From Lingula anatina (taxonomy: Eukaryota > Brachiopoda > Lingulata > Lingulida > Lingulidae), in contig NW_019775651.1 of assembly GCF_001039355.2 (NCBI RefSeq), positions 20,812 through 77,457 on the forward strand: a DNA stretch of 56,646 nt, read 5' to 3'. The position numbers and the translations under genes are program-made. The stretch's first letter is position 1. Every line of letters begins with the position of its first letter. Below the pieces are notes generated by a model. That model saw only the letters and a list, made by a program, of their open reading frames with translations, had not been told where the DNA came from and did not search any database. This document shows, piece by piece, positions 1 to 12,786 of this stretch.

Positions 1-1455
1 ATTAAACTGAAGAGAGTGGTATTGATTTGTCAAATGTTAGCATTCTCACCCTAACTGTATTTAGAGAGAAAATATTGACTTCTTGTGCTAATGAAGATAG
101 TTTTGTTGCCACTGGTTCAGTTTTACATGTGGGAAGATTTATTGTTTGTCACTTTTCAAGGGTGTTGATTAATTTTGAACTTTTCAATTTCTACTTTTGA
201 AAGCATCAACCATGATGAGAGCTCTCCTCCTATTCACATTCATTCAACATGAATGACAATACTATACAGGCTAACTTCTCTCAGACTTTTCAAGGGTGAT
301 TAAAACTTGCACTGGCTTTTTCCAATCCTAATAAAGCTATTATTTGATCACAAGCAAAATATTATGAAAGCTTACATGTAAACCTATGGTCAGCCAACTC
401 TCCATCTGACTGAGCAGAAGTATTGTTATTGTTATCTTTTAACCTAATGAAATTTTAGCTTTATATTTTATTTAAGAAACTATGCTTTTCAGACTAAGCT
501 TTTCTGATGATTTATTTGGAGCACGTGGTTCTGAGTGGATTTTTGCAACAACAACAACAGAGATAATTATGAGATAGATAAATGATTTTAGTTGAAAGAG
601 ACAGATATAGAATTTGACACACCTAATCTACTTTGTGTTGTCAGAATGAACATCTTTCTTCCATCAAGTTTTTAGATTTTAATTAATGAGGTGTAATAAT
701 CAGCATTACCACCTATGTAAGTTTTATAATGTTTTTAAATGATTTAAGTAAGAGCAAAATGGGAGTGAGAACCATCAACTAAGATAAATGAAGATAAATA
801 GGCATTTGTGGATTCACCTTATGGCTTTGAAATGGGTGAAAACAGTTACATAGGGTAACACTACATAAATTAAAGCTGACATTTTTTATTATGTCTTTTG
901 TGTTTAAAAATCACTGTTAATAGTTTGTGGTGACTGAACAATAATTGGAGTCTGAAATTGGAGGCATGTTACTGCATACAGACACTCCATTAGTTTTATT
1001 TTAAACCAAAAACACAAAGTTTACATAGATAAAGATCCAGATTTATTAGATTTATAAGGGACCTACAACAATTTATGGATGACAATCTGTCAAGCAGTCT
1101 TTCTATTATGGACTCCATTATGTCATGCAGAGCCCTAGAAGTTAAAACAATAAATCATCTTTTATTAAGGACAAGTTTCAGATGTTGAATTATTGTTGAT
1201 TCAGAACTTTTATTGATAAATGTGATGTAAACAGTGGCAGCGACAGTCAGCCTGCACCTCGTGGAAATTGATTCCAGTCACAGCCAATCACCCGGAAAGA
1301 GGAAAGACCGAGGATGAAATGTTTCAGACATTGGGCTTGCAGCTGTAAAATATTCTTTGTCATAGCCATCAGCTTTTTTTTTTTCCAAGAAAAACATTTT
1401 ATGATTAATGTGAAATCTTAAAAACTGAAATAGATCCAGAAAAAAATTTGGGGTT

Positions 1456-1458
<3 letters not shown>

Positions 1459-1499
<41 letters not shown>

Positions 1500-1500
1500 T
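1459..1500. repeat. (GT)n microsatellite
   Basis: Nearly pure GT dinucleotide run ending in GTATGTGTGTACGTAC. The minus-strand reading frame across it encodes only a Thr-His run and is not a gene. Confidence 0.95.
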
Positions 1501-2868
1501 ACGTACACTTCATTCTGTAGATATTTGCTTTGATCTACAAATGTTTTCAAAATTAACAGGTCCCTTATTCAGGGCATTGCATCACCATCAATACAAATAA
1601 AATTTTCAGCAAGTTTTATAATTAGGTAATATACACAATGCATTCTGAAACTGACATATAAATAATGGGTTAAGTTCAAACAAATATAACAAATGTTCTG
1701 TGAGAAACTTATATTCCACGTCTGAACAACTGAAATAGTGAAATTTACGCCACAGGGCAAGGTTCACTGACATAAACATTTATTGTGAATCGAGTGGAGT
1801 TGATAACAAAGTTATAATAATAGCTATAACAATTTAAATGGGAGACGGACATTAAAAGATTTTATGGTTGTATATATAACAGTTATTGTAAGCATTACAC
1901 TACACAGTTGTATTAACTTAGGGAATTTACAGCGACAAAAGCATTTAAAGCTTTGTTTATAATTCAGTGGACACAAACTTTTTATTTTTTATCCATCCCA
2001 AATATTTAAGAGTTTATAGTCACAACATAGGGAGTTTCAGTAAGCACTAATTGAGCTTTTTACCAAACCAAAAAATGAGGTATATTGTTTTTTTGCATGA
2101 TGTCTGTCCAGATGAATAAAATTTTTTAATCAGTTACACCCTGAGCACAACATTTCCAAGTACGAAAATAGTCCTTTTTATAGACTTTGCAGCCCAGTCA
2201 TAGAAACTAAAATGGCACCAACATGAAAGAGTTTACAGCCACAACAACATGCGTTGTATTAGTTGTGGTAAACAATACTGCCTGCACCATGTTCAGTTTA
2301 TTATGTGACCCCAGCCCACAGTGTGTACAGTAAGTTCATGTCACAGTCAGCCAGTCGGAGACCCCATAATATTGTGACAAGCGTCTGTAGTGATGTCGAC
2401 TGTCAAGTGGGGCTGAAAGTAGGAATTTATACACTATGGATATCTACACTAGAAGTTGTGCCTATAGTTGTATTTATAAGGATAATGGTTGTATGGACTT
2501 TCAAGGTAGCCCTGTGGATTTACACCTTAAGATATCTACACTGATCAGGGCCTGGTCTGTATTGTAATTTTCACATACAGTAGAGCACTGCATTGTGGAC
2601 TTACGCCTAGTAGAATATCTTTAGTCACAACTTTTTGGGGTCAGTCAGGATTAATTTACCGTTTAGTGTCTTAGCTGGAACTGGTTAGAGTGAATGCTTT
2701 GTAGTGCTCTCTCACTGTTGCTGCACTGTCCCACATCGTGATTTGAAGTCTTATAAAACATTTGCAGATATATCAAAAATATAGAGTTTTGACTATGGGC
2801 TGTGGGTGGTAGTCACCAATTATTTTTAGGTCCTGAGTCAGTCTGATGTGTTCCCAAGAGCAGGTACA

Positions 2869-3033
2869 GTGTGAACGCGCCTCTTTGGTTGAAATTTAAT
2901 TAAGATTTCATTCACCTCTCTACAGTGTGAAAGCGTCCCTTTGGTGGAGATTCAATTGATTTCAGTCACCTGTCTCTGGTGTGAACGCGCCTTCTTGGTT
3001 AAGATTCAATTAAGATTTCAGTCACCTGTCTCC
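2869..3033. repeat. Tandem repeat, about 55 bp x 3
   Basis: Three diverged units start with GTGTGAA at 2869, 2925 and 2979. Each runs GTGTGAACGCGCC, then TTTGGTT, then ATTCAATTAAGATTTCA, then CACCTGTCTC. Periods are 56 and 54 bp. No open frame runs through all three units, so this looks like a noncoding minisatellite. Confidence 0.85.
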
Positions 3034-5197
3034 TTGACATTAATGTAGAGGATCTGTCACAAGAAGGCAGCCAGGATATCGTGTTCAGGGTCCCAACTGC
3101 TGAGGTTATTGAACTGTGGATGAAATGTGACATGGCAATGTGTGTTTAACATAGAAATATGTTGTCGGCTATATGTATTTTCAAAAATTTTGGAGACTAA
3201 TCATTATGTATGAAAACTGTTTAGGTTGCTGGATTGTGGAGGGTGTGTTTTCCACGTAAGAGGTCACAGATAATTCCATATATAATTTCTAGTTTTTAAG
3301 AAAGGGTAGAGATTTAGCCACTGAGATTTATGGGAATATCTTGTGAAAAATAAGTCTTTGGCTCTGGCAGAGGGAAGATGAAATGCAATGTGTGGATTTA
3401 AACAGAATTATGTTGTTGACTACATGTATTTTCAAAATTCCTCAGGCTTTTCTCAGAATTAAGAAAGACTGACTAAATATACTACTTGATTCCGTGTCAG
3501 CTGGATATTACTATACACCACTGGATTATTGAGACTTTGATGAAGGAAACATAGAAACTGTATGTATACAAAGCTAAAACACAGAGGAAATTACTGACTC
3601 ATTACTGGATACTTTTGTCCAGCTCTCAGCATCTTCGATTACATCGTCAATATACTCTTATCAGTGGACATTGGGGGGAAATAGTGACACAGTTGATTAG
3701 GAAACTAGCATATAGTTAAACAAGTGAATTGGAATTTTGTGATATTTATCTAGATATATAGGTCTTCTGGCCAAGGTTATCTTATGTATATGAGCAAACA
3801 ACTGGATTTTGTGTCAACTAGCCAAACTTTAAATTCTGGGATATACGTCGTGGGAAACATACTTGGATTAAAAAGGGAAGGAAAAAGAACTGATATAGGT
3901 CGGAAACAAATATGTTACAGAAAATTATAGGGATTTAGGATCAAATTGTTGAAATTGGAAATTTTGATTGAGACATCAGACATCATAAGTAGAGGTGTGT
4001 CTTGGTGAAATGTGGAGGGATTTTCTATTGGATAATAGATAGACCATGACCTGTCGGCTTTAGGCGCACCACTTATGTTAGATAACTAGCAATTTGTAAC
4101 ACTTAAAGTCTGGATGATTAGCAACCAGTGAAAAAAACCTCATAATCTTTTACTTGGGGAAATTGACCTAAATTGGAGAAAAAAATGTCAAATTTTGTCA
4201 ACAGAGAGATTCATTTTAAAACCAAACTAGTTTGCGAAGAGGTTTTGTAAAATGGAGAAATAAGCCTTGTTGGACAAAGAGATGTGTTTTGTCAATGCAG
4301 ACGTAATATTATCAGTGGACCTTGACTTGTGTTTGAGACAACAGCAAGGAAGGAAAACAGAGACTGTTTTGTCAGTTTGGTGCCTTGACTACGTGACATT
4401 ATTGGAAATAGTGTCTGTTCATGTCGACAAGCTATCTGGGCTGGTTTTATTACCCATGAATCATCACTGGGGCTTTTCTTGTTTGGGACGCTGATATAGT
4501 CGTTGTTGGCGTCGTCTGGGGACTTCTTGGTGGTTGTCATCGTTATATGGAAACCCTGTGGATTCTCATTATTCGGAACAGGGTAGAGGTTGTCAATTCA
4601 TGCCTTGGGTAATATAAGTTGTGGTAATTAATTAGATTTAAGATTTTTTTTTCCTACTGGCACGGTAGATTTATCAGGTAGAGATTTTATACAGCTTATC
4701 CATAGCCATCCTTGAGTGAAGTAGACAGGGCAATTTACCCCAAAAGCTCAAGGGTCGCATTTTTATTCGTGTTTGGATTTTTGTGGAGTTGACAATAGTT
4801 GTGTCAAGCAGGGCTCGTTAGATGTCTCTTTTTAACCGAACATTCAGAAAATGTAGGTTATATTTATTTGCTTTTTACTTTTTTTTGTCAGATCGCCATT
4901 GACACATGTAGCTTGGAGCAATATTTTGCTTCTCCACAGGTGATTTGGAAACTGTACCTTTTGTGAAATTTATTCATTCTGAAAAAATGTTGTTTTTTGA
5001 TGAAGTCAACAAAAGGCGTTTGTTCAGTAATGATTTCTCCATCCACAGTGTGGCAGGGAGCTAGATGGTAGAATTGAAAGCTGAGGAATTTATCCAGTGT
5101 GTCAGAATTTTTTATTTTAAATTGGTTATAAGTCTGTTTTCAGTGGTGGCATATTTTGTGTTAAATTTAATGAAAGAAGTCTGTTGTTAACAAAACT

Positions 5198-5279
5198 ATG
5201 ACTGAGAAGGCTGATGCAGATGGACAGTTGCCATTAGAGGAATCGGTGCCATATTTGGCAACTAGCTTAGTTGCCACAG
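5198..5279 (+). CDS. Candidate short first coding exon (uncertain)
   Basis: An ATG with A at -3 opens a 27-codon frame beginning MTEKADADGQLPLEE. It ends at GCCACAG|GTATTG, a possible phase-1 donor. Read through, the frame stops 18 codons later. Its phase matches the EGF exons of the gene at 7394-10736, and its final G would join the first EGF exon as GAG (Glu) without creating a stop. It could therefore be an alternative first exon of that gene, but no signal peptide or membrane segment is visible. It may equally be a chance open frame. Confidence 0.25.
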
Positions 5280-6194
5280 GTATTGGATATACGGTAGGGT
5301 TAGATATTTTAAGTGTCACTTCTTCCGAAACCTAGCATGCAACTGAAAAAAATACAGATTTATTACTCTTAAGTTAATTTGGTCAACTTGGGACATATTT
5401 AATGGATGCGGTCATGTTTGAATATCAGCCTGCACTTGAGTGCAGAAAGAATTAAAAAAGGCATGTTTGCACTTTGCAAATTACAACGTGTAAAAGTTGC
5501 AAAGGCTTTGCCACTGCAGATTTATTGTTCTAAATTCTACCGGTGCTAAGATTTTTCAATATGTTAGCTAAGCGCTTTAGTTCAATTACAGTGGTAAATT
5601 GACCTGAAGAAAAACACTTTTTTTTTAGTTCCTTAGGGCAAGTATTTTTTGATGCCCTTATCTTAGGTGTAGGTTTCTTTAAATGGAAAAACAAATTGAC
5701 TGAAAAGTCTTGTTCACATGAATACAAATTAGGAATGGTTTTGAATCACTCATTACTTCAAAAAATTTTCATAAGTCTTTTGGTTGATTGCTTTTCATCA
5801 TATTGGCCATCCTTATACTATTGGATATCTGCTTGTAAGTTATTACCACCCCCCTCCTATAAAAATGAAGTGCTTGTTGACATGATATACGGAGCCATCA
5901 GATTGTATTTCCAGTTAAATTGGATAGATCTAATTTGGTCCATCCCAACTCAACTTGGGAACCAGTAACTGTAAACTCAGCTGATCTAGGTGCAGCAAGT
6001 GAGGGACTGAATATAATCTAGCCATATCAGAATCAATTAAGATTACATGAAATTATCAAACAGATAACGTGCTCAAGGGTGACTAGAAGAGGCTGTGGTT
6101 TAGTGGCAGTCTTAGCAGAATGTAGTCCAGTTCTTCCCACTGTGTAAAATGAGTGAGGTGATTGAGTTTTGAGGGATTTACTGTATCTAAACCT

Positions 6195-6426
6195 TAGGTC
6201 CCAACTAGGTTTTGGACGCACGGTTTTTAAGTTCCTTTGCGTCTGGCTAGGACATAGCTAGATCGCACGTAGCGACTGTTGATCATGTCGAGATGTTTCT
6301 ACGTGCTGTTTGCCTCCTCTAAAAGTCGCACGATGGACGTGCTCCTCACGCACGAACTCCCATGTTTCTCCCATTTTTTTTTGTCGTATACCACACGTAG
6401 CAGCCCGTACGTTTGGTTGGGACCTA
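6195..6426. mobile_element. MITE with TA target duplication (Tc1/mariner-like)
   Basis: The segment between TA dinucleotides at 6195-6196 and 6425-6426 starts GGTCCCAACTA and ends TGGTTGGGACC, an inverted repeat of about 9-11 bp. CACGTAG/CTACGTG words recur near the ends and inside. At about 230 bp without coding capacity and with a TA duplication it fits a non-autonomous Tc1/mariner-type MITE. The family assignment is inference from the TA site only. Confidence 0.5.
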
Positions 6427-6899
6427 GGCATAACACATACAGTACTCAGGCAGCAGCTGGTAACACAGTATTACATAGCCATACAATGATGATATATTTA
6501 TAAACTGTGGATATTTGTCTTGACATAATCCAATGAATAGTTCTTAATGAATCATAGATTCATTGGGTTGTGGTACAAATTATATAATACATTAGACAAA
6601 AGTCAGTTCAATCTGGACTTTGTTTCTCAGTCCTTTAGTTATGGTTAAAGAATTGTGTCAGGTACTTAAAGTCACATTTATTTTAAAGATAGGTGGGCTC
6701 TTTTGGTTGTAGCTCTTCTCCAGGGTATTTTTGTTTAAGGTAAGCTCACCCTTGGTAGGAATTACATGCAGTCCTTTACCTTTGTCTTGTAAAGGTTGGT
6801 TTTTATGGAAGTGAAAAGATCAATTTTGTCTAAAATTTAGGAGCAGTAACTGCTGAGAGCAAATGATGAAGTTTATGATGGTTCAAATTGGGGCTGATG

Positions 6900-7076
6900 T
6901 AAATGTGTCTTTGCTGTTACAGTACACTCTCACACACGCACTCAAATGTGTACGCAGACACATGCTAGTGCACATACACACTGTGAAGTATCTACCTACA
7001 TTTTGGTAAGCTAAGAAAGCATACACACAGGTGCACACGTGGTCACACACACACACGCACACACACGTTGACATCG
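6900..7076. repeat. CA-rich microsatellite region
   Basis: Interrupted CA/CACACG runs at about 6920-6985 and 7020-7070. The minus-strand open frame here is low complexity (Cys-Val repeats) and not a gene. Confidence 0.8.
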
Positions 7077-7393
7077 TTGGGCCCCAGTGTACAGTGTAAC
7101 CAATACACCAACCCACCTTCTTTATCTCCAGCCTTATTTAGACTGAACACTGCAAACAGCATGGCTTAGGAGCTGAATTGACAGGCACTTGTTTTGGTGA
7201 CTGGTGACTCTCACCTAGCCTTCAGACTTGTGTACATAGATTTGTAAGATATAAAATATTTGTACAGCCTTGCTGGACTGCGTGTGAGGGCTGGAAAAAA
7301 CATTGACATTGAGCGTGAAGGATTTAAGGGAGCGGGTGGCTGCGGACTACGTCAGCGCACTGCAGCTCCCAAGGTTTGTTTACTTATTGTCCC

Positions 7394-7893
7394 ATGGATG
7401 TAATATACGAACTACCCGAGGACAACAGTAGCGATAAGGGATCAATAGACTTACAGCTGAACGATTCCGCCTCGGCTCACTCCACTTCCAGTGAGGCTAA
7501 GGCAACTGGTGGGGGTACAATGGACAGGCTGAAATCCTGGTACGGCTCTCTCCGAGGGAAAAAGAGGGTGCCTGTTCAGTGTAAGTATCAACTACTTTTA
7601 AAAGTAAAACTGGTTGAAAATCCTTCGGATTTGCTACTTTTTTTCCTGAGGATTTTTGTCTTTGCTTTGAACAAGTTTTAACAGGGTGTGAATAAGGCAC
7701 TTACCAAGTAATAAGTGTCATGGTATATCTGCTGCTACAGACATGGTCACTGGCTGAGTTGAGAACCTGATCTTTCTTAAAGACTTTGTGTAGGTTTATT
7801 TGACTTCTGATAAGGAGGATTTAAACAAAGATGCAACATGTTGGATGTAAGCACAAGATCCTGTTGAATGTGTGTGAGTGTGAGTGTGTGTGT

Positions 7894-7925
<32 letters not shown>

Positions 7926-10736
7926 CTGAAAGTATGAATTAGTTAACAATAAATTCATTCAGATTTCCAAATGCAGCTACCAGAAGGCAGAAGTTTCATA
8001 TTTAATTTTATTCCAATATAATACAATTAAAATGAACAGACATATGAAGATTGGTTAAAGTGATCATATATTTAAGAATACAAATCTGCACAAAATACTA
8101 TATTTTGGGTTTACAGATTTTGCTGTTTCCATATTTTATGCTTAAAATGATATAAAGGAAGACTTATTCTTAAAACTTCATTTAGGTAACAATAGTGTTT
8201 GATTACTGATATTTTTTCGTGTATGTTTCTATATCGGATGTAAGAATGGATTAGCACTTCAGTATGTTGTGATATTGGGTGTACCTGAAGTTGTGTCTGG
8301 AAAGAAGAACATGGCACTTAGTGCTGTATTTAATCAGTTGGATAATGATACATCAGGACTGTTTGTGTATGTATTATGTTCATTTGTATGTTTTTATACT
8401 GAGTGCAAATCTTATTGAAAAAAAGAAAAAACTCATGAAATGCTGCACAATGGTGTGAGTAAAATAATTGTCTGAAAACAGTTTAGACACTTTTGCTCTT
8501 GAAATTTTGCTCATGAAATATATATTGTTTATATATATAACTTGATGGTGATTATTATAGTATTCTAAATTGTTACTATCACAAATTTTACAGAGGTTTT
8601 GACTTCACTACATACATTATATTTCTTTTAATTACAAAATATCACGTACAAATATAAACAGATGAGACTGACTAACATAATTTCAGTGTTTGGTTATTCA
8701 GTGAATGAGAATATATGTCACTAAGTTTGACATATAAATGTGAAAGCTAACTAAGATAAGTTTTGGTAATGCAGGCCTTCCCAACTACNTGCACTGCAGA
8801 GGTGATTTTGATTTTAATTTGAAAATCAACACTACCGGTATCTAAGCCGAGTGACAAGACTTGCAGTTAAGTTACTGACATAAGTTTGCCCAACTAGACT
8901 AAACGTACATGTCATAGCCTTTGGGTATTTTGGGTCATTAGACATAACTTGCATAACTTTGTTGTAATATAATGTGGTTCTGAAAATATGTTTTGTAAGC
9001 TCATTATCTGACGGATCTCTCACAGAGTACGAAGGATGTAACTGTGGAATACACCCGTGCAAACTAAATGGATCCAAGTTTGAATGCAGTTGTCTTCCTG
9101 GTTATGAAAACATCAATGGGACGTGCACAGGTAATGATAAATATCAACTTGTACATCATTTCATGAGATATTTTGAAAGACATATTATATATATTTATGT
9201 TTCATCGTAGAATTTTATGCGGCAATGTGAAACAAAAGGTTTAAAATCAAGGCGTATGTAAATGTACGCTTTAACGTAAACTAGTTTAATTCGATCGAAT
9301 AGTTTTATTTTGAAAGCGACCTCGTCTTGATCAGGAGCGTTTTTTTATTATTCTTTAGATATCGACGAATGCAACGGTGCCATACATGTATGTCCATCAA
9401 ATTCAAGGTGTATCAATAAGGAGGGGTCTTATAGGTGTGAATGTATCCCTGGTTACGATGGAAACTACTGTACAGGTATGCTTTTTTCATTTATTAATTT
9501 AGCATGTATGTTGATTGTGTAGAATTAAGGTTAAGTTGTTTGAAATGAAAAACAACAGCATTTTCAAATATGCTGTTGCTTTCAAACCTTTGATCATCAT
9601 GAACTCATAGTGGCATGACATTGGCGCGTTCTTTTCAGTTAACTTCCTGACGTACTCTAGAGATTCACACTTCCAATGCTACGGTTTAATTTTACTTAAT
9701 TTTATTTGTTTATTTTATTGACAGATATCGATGAGTGTAAGTACCCTGGCAGCTGCCCCGGCTCCGGAATGCAGTGCATTAACACCGTGGGGAGTTACAC
9801 GTGCACGTGCCGTGCTGGTTACTATGGGGACAATTGCGGTAAGTCTGCCTTTGGCACATCGTTGATTTGGTCTATGATACCACTGCATCTTTAGCGAAGA
9901 CAAGATATAACTGCATCTTAATCTACTTTACTCGGACATTAATAATGCCAGCGTGCAGCTTTTTTAATTGATTTAATAAAACGACAATACATAGAATTCG
10001 ACGAGATATTAATTCCATATTTCATCTTATTGCACATTTTTCTAGACCATAGATGCCCCGATAAATTCATAGAAACAAGCACAGGCTGTTTGTTTGTTTC
10101 GACAGCCTTGGTAACCCAAAGCAACGCGTCGCAGTTGTGTGGGAGCGTCCATCCCAGTGCACATTTGGTGGACATTAAGAACAAAGCAACATACAAGACA
10201 GTCGCCAGATATCTACATCCCGCAAACTCTTACTGGATGGGTAGGTTTTGTATTTGAAGTATGGCTCCTATTTTTAATTTCTCAATTTGTGGCAATTGTG
10301 GCAATGTTTATATCTCACATTTCATAACGCCCATCAAATTTTATTAGATATCTCCGAAAATATTAAAGTTCTGAAATAATTACTATTTTTCAAGTTTAGA
10401 CAGCGTTCAAGTTTAGACAAAGCGATTTTCTTGATCAGGCTAAATCGTGTCGCACTTTCGAATTGTTTTGAATAAAGTATAAGCAGATAACTTGATGCTT
10501 TATTATTACCAGGTCTAAACGACAAACAGCAAGAAGGAACGTTTGTTTACAGTGACGGAAGCAAGGTTGCCACCCTATACAACGAATGGGATTCGGGCCT
10601 GTCCACCCCTGCGTCCAATGACCGCACCAAAAACTGTGCAGTGATAGATGGAAACGCAGCTTTCCAGTGGAGGGTCGTCCCTTGTGATAATTTAAACTTG
10701 GCTATATGCGAGCTTGATAAAGTGTGGTCCAAATAA
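7394..10736 (+). CDS. EGF x3 plus C-type lectin-like domain protein
   Basis: Exons seen: 7394-7580 (ATG in a TCCCATGG context, 62 codons, donor GTAAGT), 9026-9130, 9359-9475, 9725-9838, 10046-10240 and 10513-10736 (stop TAA). All joins are phase 1. The first exon encodes an acidic, Ser-rich then basic segment ([18 protein letters not shown]) with no signal peptide, like the cytoplasmic end of a type II membrane protein. Exons 2-4 are EGF modules. The second and third begin DIDEC and carry the CIN..GSY.C pattern of calcium-binding EGF. The last two exons form a long-form CTLD (CPDKF..GC, YWMGGLND, final CE) that lacks EPN/QPD and WND sugar and calcium motifs, so classical sugar binding is doubtful. 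Joining exon 1 directly to the first EGF exon gives T+AG, a stop, so at least one exon (perhaps the membrane span) is missing. The N at 8789 is a likely place. Confidence 0.8.
7861..7926. repeat. (GT)n microsatellite
   Basis: GT dinucleotide run with TGTGAG and TATG interruptions, inside the first intron of the EGF/CTLD gene. Confidence 0.9.
8789..8789. other. Single-N assembly join
   Basis: One N lies in the intron between exon 1 and the first EGF exon of the EGF/CTLD gene. A collapsed gap here would explain the missing exon needed to avoid an in-frame TAG. Confidence 0.6.
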
Positions 10737-11680
10737 ACATTGCCATTGCCGAAATTACAATTTATATTTAAAATACCTCAAAATTACCAAAATTTAATTT
10801 TTATCACTAAGCCCAAATCCCCAATCCGAAGTTTTTGATTTGCAAAATTTTTGTTTTCCAACTGAAAACAAATGTTTGATGCTTAATAAAGTTAGTAATC
10901 ATCCTCACACAATTACAATGGACAATAGTACAATAAAGAATGCACTATAAATCGCTGTCTGAAACTTGTTTGTTCCGCACGTGGATAGTGCTTGTGAACA
11001 TACGTGTCTCTATATTGTAATTTTATTTAAAAAATAATAATCTTACATATAACAGTCTTATATCAACACGCACGTTGTAAACAATGAATTTAGAAGTTAT
11101 CTATGGAAAGCTATTATCATTATCCATTATTCTTGATGTACGAATTATTTAAGTCAAATCCATAGGTAAAAACAAAATCATTTTATACTAATCGGTGATT
11201 TTGAAAGATCTCATAAATAATTTATAGAAAAAAAAGGGTCAAAATAAATCTCTGTGATGACGGAAGATTATACAATCTAGGAAGGAAGGCAATAAATCTT
11301 GTTTAAATTTTAATAAATTGTAGCAATTTGTTCTTCGTGTTCTCTTGGATCAATCTAACACAAATATTGCATTATGACCTCTGGGGTTATCGGTAGCACT
11401 GACATGTACATGGTCCAATTACCAAGTAGAAACACGTGAACACGTGTCCTCCGAAATGGGCCAATCTAATACAAACAGAGATTTTACGGCCTCATGGCCT
11501 TGTGGGTCGTCGCTGGTCAAAGGTACGAGGTGGTGTAAGTTGCACCCCGTAAACAAGCACGCGATAACTGATAATTTTTGTGTGCTCTATATGAGTGAAT
11601 CTTTTCGGAAATTTTCCTGATTCTCCTCAAAAGGTAATATAAGTTTCTCTGGACCTAGAAAGTTTTGCTCCGATAAAATT
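10583..11680. repeat. Segmental duplication, copy 1 (last CTLD exon and 3' flank)
   Basis: This block is similar over about 1.1 kb to 16963-18045 in the same orientation. Shared landmarks include ATAAATCGCTGTCTGAAACT, the poly(A) signal, CGCACGTTGTAAACAATGA and CGTGTCCTCCGAAATGGG. It covers the second half of the final CTLD exon and its downstream flank. Confidence 0.85.
10885..10937 (+). terminator. Polyadenylation signals of the EGF/CTLD gene
   Basis: Two AATAAA hexamers at 10885-10890 and 10932-10937 lie about 150-200 bp after the TAA stop. The second and its surroundings are conserved in the duplicated copy near 17150, consistent with a duplicated 3' UTR. Confidence 0.6.
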
Positions 11681-12660
11681 GTCAGTCGATTCAGGCTCCA
11701 GTAGTGCCATAAAGCAAAAACTTGACTGCCACTTTCATAACTTTGAGCAACGATAAATATTCAAGATGGCCGCCAATTCCAATACAATATACTTCTATTT
11801 AAGTGAGAGGCCCTTGCAAGGTCTTAGTTGATATCACCAAACAAAAAATATCTTAATGGAAGTTCTGTTACTTTATGGAATCATGTACGTAACTTTTGTC
11901 AAATTAAAAAGATCAGCCATCTGCCTAAAATAACACATTATTCTCTAAATTTGACTTAAAACAAATTATTTCATTTTATAGACATAATAAAGAGCTATAA
12001 GTACAGTTTTTAAAAGTTTTGCATTCATGTGCAATCTTTGAGTATTCTAAAATATTTACAATATGGCCGTCATTTTTCATTCTCACTTTTCAGTCACAGG
12101 TTTGAACACAGTGCATATCGCAGGTGTTATATTAGGTTTTGATTCCCATGAATAGAATAAGTACTATGAGGCAAACACGTTTTTTTCTAAAATGGCCAGT
12201 AATACCAATTGAGAAATATTGATTCCCATATATTGGACCTGTGATGTTGGTAGCACCACTATTCATGGATACCTGTTCACTATAAACATGTTGATATGGT
12301 TTTCTCCGGTATTTGGAGTAGTTATGGTGCCATTTGTAAATCCAAAATGGCCTTTAACAGCCTGAGAAAACACGTTTTTTTTTTTTTACAAATCGATTGC
12401 TTTCAATACGAACGTTTTTATTTTTAGTTATTATGAAATTTGTAACAGTTTTCTGGTCAATAAATATTTTACATGATGACCCTCATAACCAATAGGATAA
12501 TTCGTCCCCCGGAGTAGATCCTAGTTATCATGCCGGTGGTTGCCGAGTACATGCAATATACTAACAATCACATATATAGTAAGATAGATACGAAAGAAGT
12601 ATAAACCAATTTATTTTTACGTGAAACAGGTTTATCTTAATCAGAGAAGGTCACGACACT
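11680..12660. other. Intergenic stretch with recurring ATGGCC motifs
   Basis: No gene seen. ATGGCC-centred words recur at about 11765 (AAGATGGCCGCC), 12063 (ATATGGCCGTC), 12192 (AAAATGGCCAGTAATACC) and 12347 (AAAATGGCC), and AAACACGTTTTTTT occurs twice. This suggests an old, strongly diverged repeat array. Confidence 0.4.
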
Positions 12661-12689
12661 AAGTATGAACTAAATTATCGAGCTGAGGA

Positions 12690-12697
12690 TATAAAAG
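12690..12697 (+). promoter_or_regulatory. TATA box for the CTLD/TSP1/sushi gene
   Basis: TATAAAAG followed by GC-richer sequence lies 97 bp upstream of the ATG at 12787. A start site about 30 bp downstream (around 12720-12728) would give a 5' UTR of about 60 bp. This is the only textbook TATA box correctly placed before a gene in the window. TATA-driven genes are often inducible or tissue-restricted, which is inference here. Confidence 0.6.
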
Positions 12698-12786
12698 GCT
12701 CCCCTGTCCTACATAAGAGAGTATACCCCCAACTGAAAGTACATGTAGATCTCTGCATCTGCATATTGTTTCATCTTAGTTTCACA

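Larger units (their letters stand above)
1..5190. other. AT-rich noncoding stretch, no supported gene
   Basis: No exon with credible splice sites and coding character was found on either strand. The stretch holds a GT microsatellite near 1459-1500, a three-copy tandem repeat at 2869-3033, and a diverged local duplication (about 3110-3190 resembles 3372-3440, both ending in a shared ACATGTATTTTCAAAA-type stretch). It could be intergenic or a large intron of an upstream gene. Confidence 0.5.

Noticed and set aside
1278-1550. 90-residue minus-strand frame with a Thr-His run
   Set aside because: Translation of a GT microsatellite; no domain or splice context.
4267-4540. Overlapping open frames on both strands
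   Set aside because: Opposite-strand frames of similar length without splice sites or domain; consistent with chance.
6883-7116. 77-residue minus-strand frame rich in Cys and Val
   Set aside because: Produced by CA-rich low-complexity sequence; the cysteines follow the dinucleotide repeat rather than a domain pattern.
8772-8788. Match of AGGCCTTCCCAACTAC to the coding-repeat fragment near 42209
   Set aside because: Only 16 bases match, the surroundings do not, and such a match is expected by chance at about this frequency in the window.
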